From Sphingomonas sp. LM7 (GTDB lineage Bacteria > Pseudomonadota > Alphaproteobacteria > Sphingomonadales > Sphingomonadaceae), in NCBI RefSeq assembly GCF_002002925.1, contig NZ_CP019511.1:186001-250000 (forward strand): a stretch of 64,000 nt of DNA. The letters run 5' to 3'. The notes beneath the pieces are model-generated. The model saw only the letters and a list, made by a program, of their open reading frames with translations, made no database searches and was not told the DNA's origin. Position 1 is the first letter of the stretch. The number at the start of each line of letters is the position of its first letter. Made by a program: the position numbers and the translations under genes. Positions 26,426 through 33,958 of the stretch are shown here, piece by piece.

Positions 26426-26839
26426 GTGTCGAAAGCCCACTCCGGACTATTGCTGGTCGTCGCCGTCGCGCTGGTCGATGGCGAGGGCCGGGTGCTGGTC
26501 CAGCAGCGCCCGCCGGGCAAGCCGATGGCGGATTTGTGGGAGTTTCCCGGCGGAAAGGTCGAGCCGGGCGAAGTGCCCGAAGCGGCGCTGGTGCGCGAGC
26601 TTGGCGAGGAGCTGGGGATCGAGGTTGCGCCAGACGCGCTGGTCCCTGCGGCGTTCGCCAGCGAAGGGCTGGGCGGGCGGCACCTGCTGTTGCTGTTGTA
26701 CGTCGCGCGCCAATGGGCCGGCGTGCCCGAACCGCGCCACGCCAGCGCTTTGCAATGGGTCAAGCCCGCCGAAATGCGCGCGCTGGCAATGCCGCCGGCG
26801 GACGTGCCGCTGGTCGATGCGCTGGAGCGGCTGCTCTAG
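26426..26839 (+). CDS. mutT: NUDIX (deoxy)nucleoside triphosphate pyrophosphohydrolase, MutT-like
   Basis: A 137-aa enzyme with a full Nudix box (GGKVEPGEVPEAALVRELGE followed by ELGI). Its N-terminal VVAVALVDGEGRVLVQQRP matches MutT enzymes that remove 8-oxo-dGTP. Start is GTG at 26426. Its end overlaps the convergent methyltransferase gene by 4 nt. Confidence 0.9.
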   Translation: MSKAHSGLLLVVAVALVDGEGRVLVQQRPPGKPMADLWEFPGGKVEPGEVPEAALVRELGEELGIEVAPDALVPAAFASEGLGGRHLLLLLYVARQWAGVPEPRHASALQWVKPAEMRALAMPPADVPLVDALERLL

Positions 26840-27687
26840 TCCGGGCGCCTGGGCTTGAGCGCGTCGGCGAGCGAGGCAGTGGCGCTGCCGCGGCGGGCAG
26901 GCTTGGGCTGCGAGGGATCGGGTGCCCAGCCGGTGAGATAGACGATCTCGAAGCGTTCGGGGGTGCGGCCGTCAGGCTCGGCGCGATCGGCGAATGCGGC
27001 GGAGGCGCGGACCAGCGTATCGCGGGTGAGCGGCGCGGGGTCGGGCAGCAAATTGGTTGCCGCCATGCCGCGCAGGTCGCGCAGCAGATTGGGCAGGCCG
27101 GCATAGCGCACCACCAGCGTCTCGACATCGGCGACGGGCAGCGCGAAGCCGGCGCGGGCGAGGAGATCGCCGCCGGCGCGGACGTCGATCTGGGGATGGA
27201 AGCGCGCGACCGGGCGGTCGCTCTCGGCTTCGCGCATGCAGCCGCGCAGCGTGGCGAGCGTGCCCGCGCCCGCGAATGCGGCGAGGAACAGCCCGTCGGG
27301 ACGCAGCACGCGGCGGGCGAGCGCAAGCGCGCCGGGCACGTCGTTGACCTGGTCGAGCACGCCCACCGACACCACCAGGTCGAACGATGCATCGGCGAAG
27401 GGCAGGCGGTCCTCGTCGCCCTGCACCCCGCCGGCTGCATGCGCGAAGCCGAAGCCGGCATCGAGATGCGCGACGCGCGCCCCGGGGATTTCGAGATCGC
27501 CGGTAAAGCTGCCCAGGTCGAGCACGTCGCGGAACTCGCGGTTCACGGCATCGAGCCGTTCGAGCAGCCCGTCGAGCATATGTTCGCGCAGGAACGCGAA
27601 GCCGGCATAGCCGGGCGCGGCGCGATCGCGGCGGCGGCGGCGCGTGGCGCGCGCAAAGATTTCGGAGGCGTTTTCGGAGTCGGGCAC
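26836..27687 (-). CDS. SAM-dependent methyltransferase, NDUFAF5/BioC-like
   Basis: A 283-aa Rossmann-fold methyltransferase. The degenerate SAM-binding motif DVLDLGSFTGDLEI is near residue 60, followed by DEDRLPFADASFDLVVSVGV and LARRVLRPDGLFLAAFAGAG. YAGLPNLLRDLRGMAATN is characteristic of the alphaproteobacterial homologues of NDUFAF5, a complex I assembly factor, but the substrate is not fixed by sequence. It is divergent from comF. Confidence 0.82.
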   Translation of the reverse strand: MPDSENASEIFARATRRRRRDRAAPGYAGFAFLREHMLDGLLERLDAVNREFRDVLDLGSFTGDLEIPGARVAHLDAGFGFAHAAGGVQGDEDRLPFADASFDLVVSVGVLDQVNDVPGALALARRVLRPDGLFLAAFAGAGTLATLRGCMREAESDRPVARFHPQIDVRAGGDLLARAGFALPVADVETLVVRYAGLPNLLRDLRGMAATNLLPDPAPLTRDTLVRASAAFADRAEPDGRTPERFEIVYLTGWAPDPSQPKPARRGSATASLADALKPRRPD

Positions 27688-27730
27688 GCGCGGCTTGTGC
27701 AGCGTGGCTGCGCCCGCGACAAGGATGCGT

Positions 27731-28462
27731 ATGGCTGCGCTCGCTTCCCTCGCCCGGCTGGCCGACTTCGCGCTGCCGCCGCGCTGCCCCGGCTGCGGCG
27801 AAGTGACCGCGGCCGACCACCGCTTCTGCGCGGCGTGCTGGGGACGGTTGCGCTTCCTCGGCCCGCCCTGGTGCGCGGGATGCCAGCTGCCGTTCGACTA
27901 TGACCGCGGCGAGGGCGCGCTATGCGGCGAATGCCTTGCCAAGCCGCCGCCGCATGACGGCGTCCGCGCTGCGGTGGCCTATGGCGATGTCGCGCGCGAA
28001 GTGGCGCTCAAGCTCAAATATTCGGGACGGCTCGCCTGCGCGCAGACCATGGCGCACGCGATGACGCGGCTGATGCCCGACGATGCCGAGCTGCTGGTCC
28101 CGGTTCCTTTGCATCGCTGGCGGATCTGGTCGCGCGGGTTCAACCAGGCGGCGGTGATCGCGGGCGCGCTGTCGCGGGCGCAGGGCGTTGCGCTCGACGC
28201 CGAGCTGCTGCGGCGCGTGAAGGCGACGCCGGTGCTGCGCGGGCTGGGACCACGCGGCCGCGCCAAGGCCGTCGCGGGCGCGTTTGCGCTGACCGGGAAC
28301 GCCAAGGCCAAGCTTGCCGGCAAGGCAGTGGTGCTGGTCGACGACGTCCACACCAGCGGCGCGACCGCGGCGGCCTGCGCGCGGGTGCTCAAGCGCGGCG
28401 GCGCGGCGAAAGTGATCCTTCTGTGCTGGGCGCGCGTTCTGGAAGGCGAAACGCTGGATTGA
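27731..28462 (+). CDS. comF: ComF family protein, double zinc ribbon plus phosphoribosyltransferase domain
   Basis: A 243-aa protein. The N-terminal zinc ribbon has CPGCGEV and CAACW, with further Cys pairs CAGC and CGEC. The C-terminal PRTase fold contains LKYSGRLACA, VPVPLHRWRIWSRGFNQA and the PRPP loop VVLVDDVHTSGAT. ComF acts in DNA uptake and single-strand handling during transformation. The ATG at 27731 has AAGG 6 nt upstream; an ATG at 27725 is less well placed. Confidence 0.9.
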   Translation: MAALASLARLADFALPPRCPGCGEVTAADHRFCAACWGRLRFLGPPWCAGCQLPFDYDRGEGALCGECLAKPPPHDGVRAAVAYGDVAREVALKLKYSGRLACAQTMAHAMTRLMPDDAELLVPVPLHRWRIWSRGFNQAAVIAGALSRAQGVALDAELLRRVKATPVLRGLGPRGRAKAVAGAFALTGNAKAKLAGKAVVLVDDVHTSGATAAACARVLKRGGAAKVILLCWARVLEGETLD

Positions 28463-28497
28463 CAAGCGCGGGCGAGACCCACAACCCGAGAGACGAC

Positions 28498-28755
28498 ATG
28501 GCCAAGATCGAAATCTACACCAAGGCATTCTGCCCCTATTGCACCCGCGCCAAGGCGCTGCTCGACTCCAAGGGAGCCGAGTATGAGGAGATCGACATCA
28601 CGATGGGCGGCCCGCGCCGGCCCGAGATGATTCAGCGCGCCAATGGCCGCACCACCGTTCCGCAAGTCTTCATCGACGACAAGCATATCGGCGGATCAGA
28701 CGATCTCGCGGCACTCGATCGCCAGGGCGGTCTGGACCCATTGCTCGCCGCATGA
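28498..28755 (+). CDS. grxC: Glutaredoxin 3
   Basis: An 85-aa glutathione-dependent thiol oxidoreductase. The active site CPYC is at residues 12-15, with the cis-Pro TVPQVFID and GGSDDLAALD glutathione-binding segments. Its stop overlaps the amidase start (ATGA). Confidence 0.95.
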   Translation: MAKIEIYTKAFCPYCTRAKALLDSKGAEYEEIDITMGGPRRPEMIQRANGRTTVPQVFIDDKHIGGSDDLAALDRQGGLDPLLAA

Positions 28756-29594
28756 GGCCCGCGAGTTCCGTCGAGAGAGCCGCGCTGCTCCAAATGACCA
28801 GCGGGATCGACCCCGCCGCCAATGCGCGCACTCTGGTAGAGGGCATCGCAAAGGCCAGGGCCGGCGGGGCGGCGATGCTGTTCACTCCCGAAATGTCCGG
28901 CCTGCTGGACCGCGACCGCGATCGCGCGGCGGGATCGCTGGCGCATGAGGACCAGGATCGCGTGCTGGCGAGCGTGCGCGACGCCGCGGCGAAGCACGGC
29001 ATCTGGGTGCATCTCGGAAGCCTCGGCGTGCTGCGCGAGGACGGCAAGCTCGCCAATCGCGGCTTCGTGATCGACGATTCGGGCACCATCCGGGCGCGCT
29101 ACGACAAGATGCACTTGTTCGACGTCGACTTGCCGACCGGTGAGAGCTGGCGCGAATCGAACAGCTATGCCCCCGGCGAGCGCGCCGTGACGGTGCAGAC
29201 TCCGCTGGGCGTGCTGGGGCTGGCGATCTGCTATGACCTGCGCTTTCCCGACCTGTTCCGCTCGCTGAGCGATGCAGGAGCGACGATCCTCGCAGTGCCC
29301 GCGGCATTCACCCGCCCGACCGGTGCGGCGCATTGGCATGTGCTGCTGCGCGCGCGGGCGATCGAGGCGGCGGCGTTCGTCATTGCGGCGGCGCAGACCG
29401 GCACCCACGAGGACGGGCGCGCAACCTATGGCCATTCGCTCGTCGTCGATCCCTGGGGCGAGACGCTGCTCGACATGGGCGATCCCGCCGGCGTAGATTT
29501 CGCCGAGATCGAACCCAAGCGGCTTGACGCGGCACGCAGCCGGGTGCCGGTGCTCCGCCATCGCCGCGCGATACCCGCCGTGGAAGCACTGTGA
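28752..29594 (+). CDS. Carbon-nitrogen hydrolase, Nit1/NitFhit-like
   Basis: A 280-aa nitrilase-superfamily amidase with the Glu-Lys-Cys triad visible: Glu in FTPEMSG, Lys in YDKMHLFDVD, Cys in ICYDLRFPDLFR. The form matches Nit1-type deaminated-glutathione amidases, which repair a side product of transaminases; the link with grxC just upstream makes that reading attractive but unproven. It is translationally coupled on both sides. Confidence 0.9.
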   Translation: MRPASSVERAALLQMTSGIDPAANARTLVEGIAKARAGGAAMLFTPEMSGLLDRDRDRAAGSLAHEDQDRVLASVRDAAAKHGIWVHLGSLGVLREDGKLANRGFVIDDSGTIRARYDKMHLFDVDLPTGESWRESNSYAPGERAVTVQTPLGVLGLAICYDLRFPDLFRSLSDAGATILAVPAAFTRPTGAAHWHVLLRARAIEAAAFVIAAAQTGTHEDGRATYGHSLVVDPWGETLLDMGDPAGVDFAEIEPKRLDAARSRVPVLRHRRAIPAVEAL

Positions 29595-30049
29595 TCGTCT
29601 TCGATCTCAAATGCGGCGGCGGGCATGTGTTCGAGGCGTGGTTCGGATCGAGCGCCGCGTGGGAAGCGCAGCGCGCGGCCGGGCTGGTGGCTTGCCCGAT
29701 CTGCGGGAACGGCGATGTCGCCAAGGCAGTGATGGCGCCCAATCTGGCCGCCAAGGGCAACCAGCGCGCCAAGGCTCCAGCGCCCGCCGCTCCGGGCACC
29801 ATGCCGCCGCCCGAAGTGATAAAAGCCGCGATGGAGATGCTGGCCTCGGCGCAGGCCAAGGCGCTCGAAACCTCGCAATGGGTGGGCACTGCGTTCACCG
29901 ACAAGGCCCGCGCGATGCATCTCGGCGACGAACCCGTCGTCCAGATCCACGGCCAGGCCACGCGCGAGCAGGCGGAAGAACTCGCCGAAGAAGGCGTACC
30001 CGTCGCGCCCCTGCTCGTGCCGATCGTGCCGCCCGAGCAGTGCAATTGA
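29591..30049 (+). CDS. DUF1178 family protein
   Basis: A 152-aa protein starting at a GTG that overlaps the previous stop. The N-terminal domain MIVFDLKCGGGHVFEAWFGS with a later CPICG forms a zinc-ribbon-like motif. A Pro/Ala linker and a C-terminal helix (QATREQAEELAEEGVPVAPL) follow. The family is conserved in alphaproteobacteria with no known role. Confidence 0.9.
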   Translation: MIVFDLKCGGGHVFEAWFGSSAAWEAQRAAGLVACPICGNGDVAKAVMAPNLAAKGNQRAKAPAPAAPGTMPPPEVIKAAMEMLASAQAKALETSQWVGTAFTDKARAMHLGDEPVVQIHGQATREQAEELAEEGVPVAPLLVPIVPPEQCN

Positions 30050-30083
30050 CCCTGTCCGCGGCGCTGAGTACCAGCGGCGGCGT

Positions 30084-30160
30084 GGCCCGGTAGCTCAGCA
30101 GGATAGAGCAAGCGATTCCTAATCGAGAGGTCGGAGGTTCGAATCCTCTCCGGGTCACCA
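30084..30160 (+). tRNA. tRNA-Arg (anticodon CCT)
   Basis: A 77-nt cloverleaf with encoded CCA. Acceptor GGCCCGG pairs with CCGGGTC (one G-U), the D-arm is GCTC/GAGC, the anticodon loop is TTCCTAA (CCT reads AGG), the variable loop has 5 nt, and the T-arm is GGAGG-TTCGAAT-CCTCT. The anticodon stem AGCGA/TCGAG has two adjacent A-G mismatches at its outer end. An AT-richer region starts directly behind it. Confidence 0.9.
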
Positions 30161-30230
30161 CAAGCGCGTTGGCGGAAAATGGCCATTTTCTGGCTTAGGT
30201 TAGACGATCTGATTATCAGCAGCGCGGCAT

Positions 30231-30255
30231 GTCCGCTAACGCCCCCCTTGCGGAC
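30231..30255. repeat. Short dyad GTCCGC...GCGGAC behind tRNA-Arg
   Basis: GTCCGC and GCGGAC arms flank a 13-nt C-rich spacer. The GCGGAC half and the following GTTC recur in the other repeats of this patch (near 30890, 31410 and 32020). Confidence 0.5.
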
Positions 30256-30306
30256 GTTCAAGCTAGAATGCATTACGCTCGAAAGCGGTCGTTACGGTGG
30301 AACAAT

Positions 30307-30816
30307 TTGACTTTGTCAGATGTGGAAAGTAAATTTAAACAGGTCCTTGCTGCCACGTCGACCACTCTGAAGGCGGCTGGGTTCACCAAACGTGGAACGT
30401 CGTTTCGTCGGAAATATGACGACAATATCGCCATTATAGACTTCCAGAAGAGCACCGACAATTCCGCCCAAGCTCTCAAATTCACGATCAACCTTGGAGT
30501 GATTTCATCTAAGCTTTTGTCCAGATGGGATCCCGAAAAGCTGCCATCGAAGCAAACTGTTTGGGAAGCTCCACTTCGGGAACGAATTGGTACCTTGGCC
30601 TATGGCGAAGACCGGTGGTGGACTGTCACATCAAACGAGCCGGTGTCGGCTATCGAGAATGAGGTCACAAACCTTATCGAAACCTGCGCGGTGCCGTTCC
30701 TGGACCAGCACCAAAGTGACAACGCCCTGATCGCTATGTGGAAAAGAGGTAACTCACCCGGCCTCACCGAGGGACAGCGCGTTAGAAACCTATCGTTGCT
30801 AGAGGGCGCAAACTGA
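30307..30816 (+). CDS. DUF4304 domain protein
   Basis: A 169-aa soluble protein with the DUF4304 pattern: KAAGFTKRGTSFRRKYDDNI, IIDFQKSTDNSAQALKFTIN, then a Trp-rich RIGTLAYGEDRWWTV. Function is unknown. TTG at 30307 is chosen because GGTGG lies 6 nt upstream and the domain begins soon after; ATG codons at 30268 and 30229 are alternatives, the latter inside a repeat. Base and codon use is AT-richer than the neighbouring core genes, consistent with horizontal transfer. Confidence 0.7.
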   Translation: MTLSDVESKFKQVLAATSTTLKAAGFTKRGTSFRRKYDDNIAIIDFQKSTDNSAQALKFTINLGVISSKLLSRWDPEKLPSKQTVWEAPLRERIGTLAYGEDRWWTVTSNEPVSAIENEVTNLIETCAVPFLDQHQSDNALIAMWKRGNSPGLTEGQRVRNLSLLEGAN

Positions 30817-30874
30817 CCACCTATCCCTAGTCCGCTCTCGTATGTTCCTGCCCTTAAAGCTGCCGGACCGCTTC

Positions 30875-30950
30875 CCACCCATTCTCGGACATTCGCGACC
30901 GACTAAGCGGCGTACGAAAGCGGACCGGCAGAAACGCCCCACTAGCGGAC
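30875..30950 (+). repeat. Accessory-patch direct repeat, copy 1
   Basis: About 75 bp sharing its first 38 bp without mismatch with 31398-31435 and the rest with several substitutions. It contains TCTCGGACATTCGCGACC and ends near a GCGGAC half-site. Confidence 0.75.
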
Positions 30951-30977
30951 TTACCTGCGAGCCGGCTAGCTGGCGCG

Positions 30978-31397
30978 ATGTATCGACTCGCTCGGAAACT
31001 ACTCCCTTGGCTCTTGGTCGGGGCGCTGCTGACCGGTGCGGTCCTATTTTATTTGGATGTGACGCGAACTTCGCACGACAAAGCGATTAATGCGGATGTG
31101 CTTCAGCCCCTTCGAGAGCAGAAAGACCTCCCTTTCGGAACCGTCGTTCCGCGAGATAACCGATGGGAAGCCAACGCTTTTATCGCGGAATATCGTGACG
31201 GGAAAATAGCTGTTCTGATTTTAGACGACCATTATTGGGGCGGTGATCCAGCGTATCGTTCCGGCAATGGCGTGATTGGCGATGACATCAGCTACGGCCT
31301 CCTATGCTCGATTCCGGCCCAAGCGAGGGCAAGGCGCGTCGCCCTCGATCCCGCAGTCGATATTATGATCAAGTCGCACTGCAGTGACGTCCGTTAA
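30978..31397 (+). CDS. Hypothetical membrane-anchored protein, 139 aa
   Basis: A single N-terminal TM helix (LLPWLLVGALLTGAVLFYL, residues 8-26) is followed by a soluble domain rich in short motifs (DNRWEANAFIAEYRDGKIAV, DDHYWGGDP). I recognise no family. The SD is weak. It lies between the two direct repeat copies; the second copy overlaps its stop codon. Confidence 0.55.
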   Translation: MYRLARKLLPWLLVGALLTGAVLFYLDVTRTSHDKAINADVLQPLREQKDLPFGTVVPRDNRWEANAFIAEYRDGKIAVLILDDHYWGGDPAYRSGNGVIGDDISYGLLCSIPAQARARRVALDPAVDIMIKSHCSDVR

Positions 31398-31472
31398 CCA
31401 CCCATTCTCGGACATTCGCGACCGACTAAGCGGCGCGCGAAAGCTGACTGGCGGGAAACGCCCCAGTTGCGG
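31398..31472 (+). repeat. Accessory-patch direct repeat, copy 2
   Basis: The second copy begins directly at the stop of the 139-aa gene. The first 38 bp are identical to copy 1 and the remainder diverges (GCGCGAAAGCTGACTGGCGG against the copy 1 equivalent). Confidence 0.75.
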
Positions 31473-31517
31473 CCAATCAGGTTGGCCAGCGCGAGACCCG
31501 GAAGCGGACGCGGGCGC

Positions 31518-31835
31518 CTATACACATTCTCTGCTCGTAACGGCTCGCCGGTTTTCCAAGCCGCGAATTTGCTCAAGTAAGTACATCCTCTCCCTGTCCA
31601 ATGCGAAGGTGCGACGATCACTCTTTTGGCTAAACTCTTTAAACTGCGATCGAATAACGATTTCGCGCTTATCGATTAGGCGAAGGGCTAAGTGACAGTC
31701 ATTAGCGTCCTGCGCTCGAATCAGAGTCCGAACGAACTCCCCTTCAGAACGCAGTTGCTGCGCCGTTTGTGCATGTGGTTTTTCTGGAATGAGCGTCAGG
31801 ATAGTGGCGCACGCTAAAAGAACTGCTGGCTTCAT
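31518..31835 (-). CDS. Hypothetical exported protein, 105 aa
   Basis: A signal peptide (MKPAVLLACATILTLIPEKP, cleavage likely after HAQ) precedes a charged helical domain (QQLRSEGEFVRTLIRAQDAN, ERMYLLEQIRGLENRRA) with two Cys (ANDCHLALR and a near-terminal RECV) that may pair. The SD GGAGGTG is strong, supporting a real gene. No family is recognised. Confidence 0.65.
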   Translation of the reverse strand: MKPAVLLACATILTLIPEKPHAQTAQQLRSEGEFVRTLIRAQDANDCHLALRLIDKREIVIRSQFKEFSQKSDRRTFALDRERMYLLEQIRGLENRRAVTSRECV

Positions 31836-32297
31836 GCCACACCTCCAATGCCGGCACTCCGACAGCTTTTACGCCGCCGCTGCGCCCCCGATCGGCCGTT
31901 GCTGGCATCCTTTCCGAATCTTCGCAATTCGACGATTTGAGCCGGCGATATTTCTGCGTGTAACGGGCAGCAATTCGCTGATCGGTACCCAGATCCCGTC
32001 GGGCAGCTTCCCACCCAATAGCGGACGTTCCCAATCTAAGAGGTTGCGGCAGGATGCCCGCCCGGTGCGGGTTGGACTAGAGGCGCGAGACGACGCAGGA
32101 ATGCGTGCGAGGTTTCCGGCAGTAGCCGAGCTACGCGATTGTCGTAGATTTCGCGCGGGGGGTCTCCCCGGTCACCACCGCGCCGCCGCCTGCCGCCAAT
32201 CCCGGCATGGCAACGTCCGCAAGGGCTGCTATAGGCGCGCCCCACGCCCGCCGCATTTGCTTGGCAGGCGACATGCTTCACTTGCCGAGGAACGACC
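31836..32297. other. Gene-less stretch at the right edge of the accessory patch
   Basis: I see no credible gene. Near 32008 a fragment (CCCACCCAATAGCGGACGTT) repeats the accessory-patch repeat motif. From about 32050 the base composition returns to that of the core. TCTCCCCGGTCACCA at 32163-32177 weakly resembles the 3' end of the tRNA-Arg. Confidence 0.5.
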
Positions 32298-32540
32298 GTG
32301 AGCGACCGCGCCGACATCTTCCAGACCGTCACTGCCCAGATCGAGCCCTTCAACAAGAAGGGCGTGGCGCTGGCCGAGACCACGACCTTCGCGGGCGACC
32401 TCGAATGGGATAGCCTGACCGTGATGGATTTCGTCGCGGCGATCGAGGACGAGTTCGACATCCTCATCACGATGAACATGCAGGCCGAGATCGAGACGAT
32501 CGGCCAGCTCGTCGATGCGGTGCAGAAGCTGAAGGGCTGA
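32298..32540 (+). CDS. Acyl carrier protein of the sphingolipid pathway
   Basis: An 80-aa ACP with the phosphopantetheine attachment Ser in LEWDSLTVMDFVAAIED. The GTG start has the SD GAGG. It lies 105 nt upstream of serine palmitoyltransferase in the same direction; in Caulobacter and Sphingomonas an ACP next to spt supplies the acyl-thioester for sphingoid base synthesis. It is thus probably not the fatty acid synthase AcpP. Confidence 0.9.
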   Translation: MSDRADIFQTVTAQIEPFNKKGVALAETTTFAGDLEWDSLTVMDFVAAIEDEFDILITMNMQAEIETIGQLVDAVQKLKG

Positions 32541-32549
32541 GCTATTTCC

Positions 32550-32627
32550 CCGTTCGCCCTGAACCTGTCGAAGGGCGCCTTCCTTTGCGAGAGAAGGTCG
32601 GTGCTTCGACAGGGTCGGCACGAACGG
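32550..32627. repeat. Sphingomonad REP-like inverted repeat
   Basis: Imperfect 24-bp arms at 32550-32573 and 32604-32627 (CCGTTCGCCCTGAACCTGTC... and CTTCGACAGGGTCGGCACGA...). Elements of this consensus are scattered in intergenic DNA of many sphingomonads. It lies between the acp and spt genes and could shape transcript processing. Confidence 0.75.
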
Positions 32628-32645
32628 ACCTAGGGACACAATGAA

Positions 32646-33908
32646 ATGACCGACGCCCCCCAGACCGCCGATGCGCTCCCCGAGCACCCGGAAGCCGTCA
32701 CCCCCGAGCGCGACTTGATGTCCAAGTTCGACGGGCTCATCGCCGAGCGCCAGGCGCTGCTCGACAGCGGCGTCACCGATCCGTTCGCGATCGTGATGGA
32801 ACAGGTGAAGTCGCCGACCGAGGCGGTGATCGCGGGCAAGGACACGATCCTGCTCGGCACCTACAACTATATGGGCATGACCTTCGATCCGGACGTGATC
32901 CAGGCCGGCAAGGACGCGCTCGACCAGTTCGGCTCGGGCACCAACGGCAGCCGCATGCTCAACGGCACGTTCCGCGACCATATGGAAGTCGAGCAGGCGC
33001 TGCGCGATTTCTACGGCGTGTCGGGCGCGATCGTCTTCTCGACCGGCTATATGGCCAATCTCGGCATGATCAGCACGCTGGCGGGGAAGGGCGACTACGT
33101 CATCCTCGACGCCGACAGCCATGCCTCGATCTATGACGGCTGCAAGCAGGGCTATGCCGACATCGTCCGCTTCCGCCACAACGACATCGAGGACCTCGAC
33201 AAGCGGCTGGGCCGGCTTCCCAGGGAAGCGGGCAAGCTGGTCGTGCTGGAGGGCGTATATTCGATGCTCGGCGACATCGCGCCGCTCAAGGAGATGGTCG
33301 CAGTCGCCAAGAAGCACGGCGCGATGGTGCTGAGCGACGAGGCGCATTCGATGGGCTTTTTCGGCCCCAATGGCCGCGGCGTCTATGAGGCGCAGGGTTG
33401 CGAAGGTGATGTCGATTTCATCGTCGGCACCTTCTCCAAGTCGGTCGGCACCGTCGGCGGCTTCTGCGTTTCGAACCATCCCAAGTTCGAAGCGATCCGG
33501 CTGGCGTGCCGTCCCTATATCTTCACCGCCTCGCTGCCGCCTTCGGTGGTCGCCACCGCGGCGGCGTCGATCCGCAAGCTCCAGTTTGCGCACAACAAGC
33601 GCGCGCATCTGTGGGAAAATGCCCGGACGCTGCACGGCGGGCTCAAGGAGATGGGCTTCCGTCTCGGCACCGAGAATCCCGACAGCGCGATCATCGCCGT
33701 GATCCTGGAGGACCAGACCCAGGCCGTGGCGATGTGGCAGGCGCTGCTGGACGGCGGACTCTACGTCAACATGGCCCGTCCGCCGGCGACGCCAGCGGGA
33801 ACGTACCTGCTGCGCTGCTCGCTTTGCGCAGAGCATACGGCCGCGCAGATCGCCCAAATCCTCGAAATGTTCCGGGCTGCGGGCCGAGCTGTGGGCGTGA
33901 TCGGCTGA
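32646..33908 (+). CDS. spt: Serine palmitoyltransferase
   Basis: A 420-aa PLP enzyme of the alpha-oxoamine synthase family that condenses serine with a palmitoyl thioester, the first step of sphingolipid synthesis. Motifs include NYMGMTFDPDVIQAGKDAL, SGTNGSRMLNGTFRDHMEVE, DADSHASIYDGC, SDEAHSMGFFGPNGRGVYEA and the PLP lysine in VGTFSKSVGTVGGF. It agrees closely throughout with the soluble homodimeric Sphingomonas paucimobilis enzyme as I remember it. Confidence 0.97.
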   Translation: MTDAPQTADALPEHPEAVTPERDLMSKFDGLIAERQALLDSGVTDPFAIVMEQVKSPTEAVIAGKDTILLGTYNYMGMTFDPDVIQAGKDALDQFGSGTNGSRMLNGTFRDHMEVEQALRDFYGVSGAIVFSTGYMANLGMISTLAGKGDYVILDADSHASIYDGCKQGYADIVRFRHNDIEDLDKRLGRLPREAGKLVVLEGVYSMLGDIAPLKEMVAVAKKHGAMVLSDEAHSMGFFGPNGRGVYEAQGCEGDVDFIVGTFSKSVGTVGGFCVSNHPKFEAIRLACRPYIFTASLPPSVVATAAASIRKLQFAHNKRAHLWENARTLHGGLKEMGFRLGTENPDSAIIAVILEDQTQAVAMWQALLDGGLYVNMARPPATPAGTYLLRCSLCAEHTAAQIAQILEMFRAAGRAVGVIG

Positions 33909-33958
33909 ACTGAAAGGAACGGCTTCCTTCCGACGCTCCGACGCCCTAAATTCAATAT

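Noticed and set aside
32163..32177. TCTCCCCGGTCACCA as a right attachment site matching the tRNA-Arg 3' end
   Set aside because: The match needs a two-base shift, has no integrase nearby, and a short GC-rich similarity can arise by chance. Kept only as a remark.
31789..32301. Plus-strand open frame of 170 codons in the gap before acp
   Set aside because: It crosses the start of the exported 105-aa gene and a repeat fragment, has no SD, and changes composition half way.
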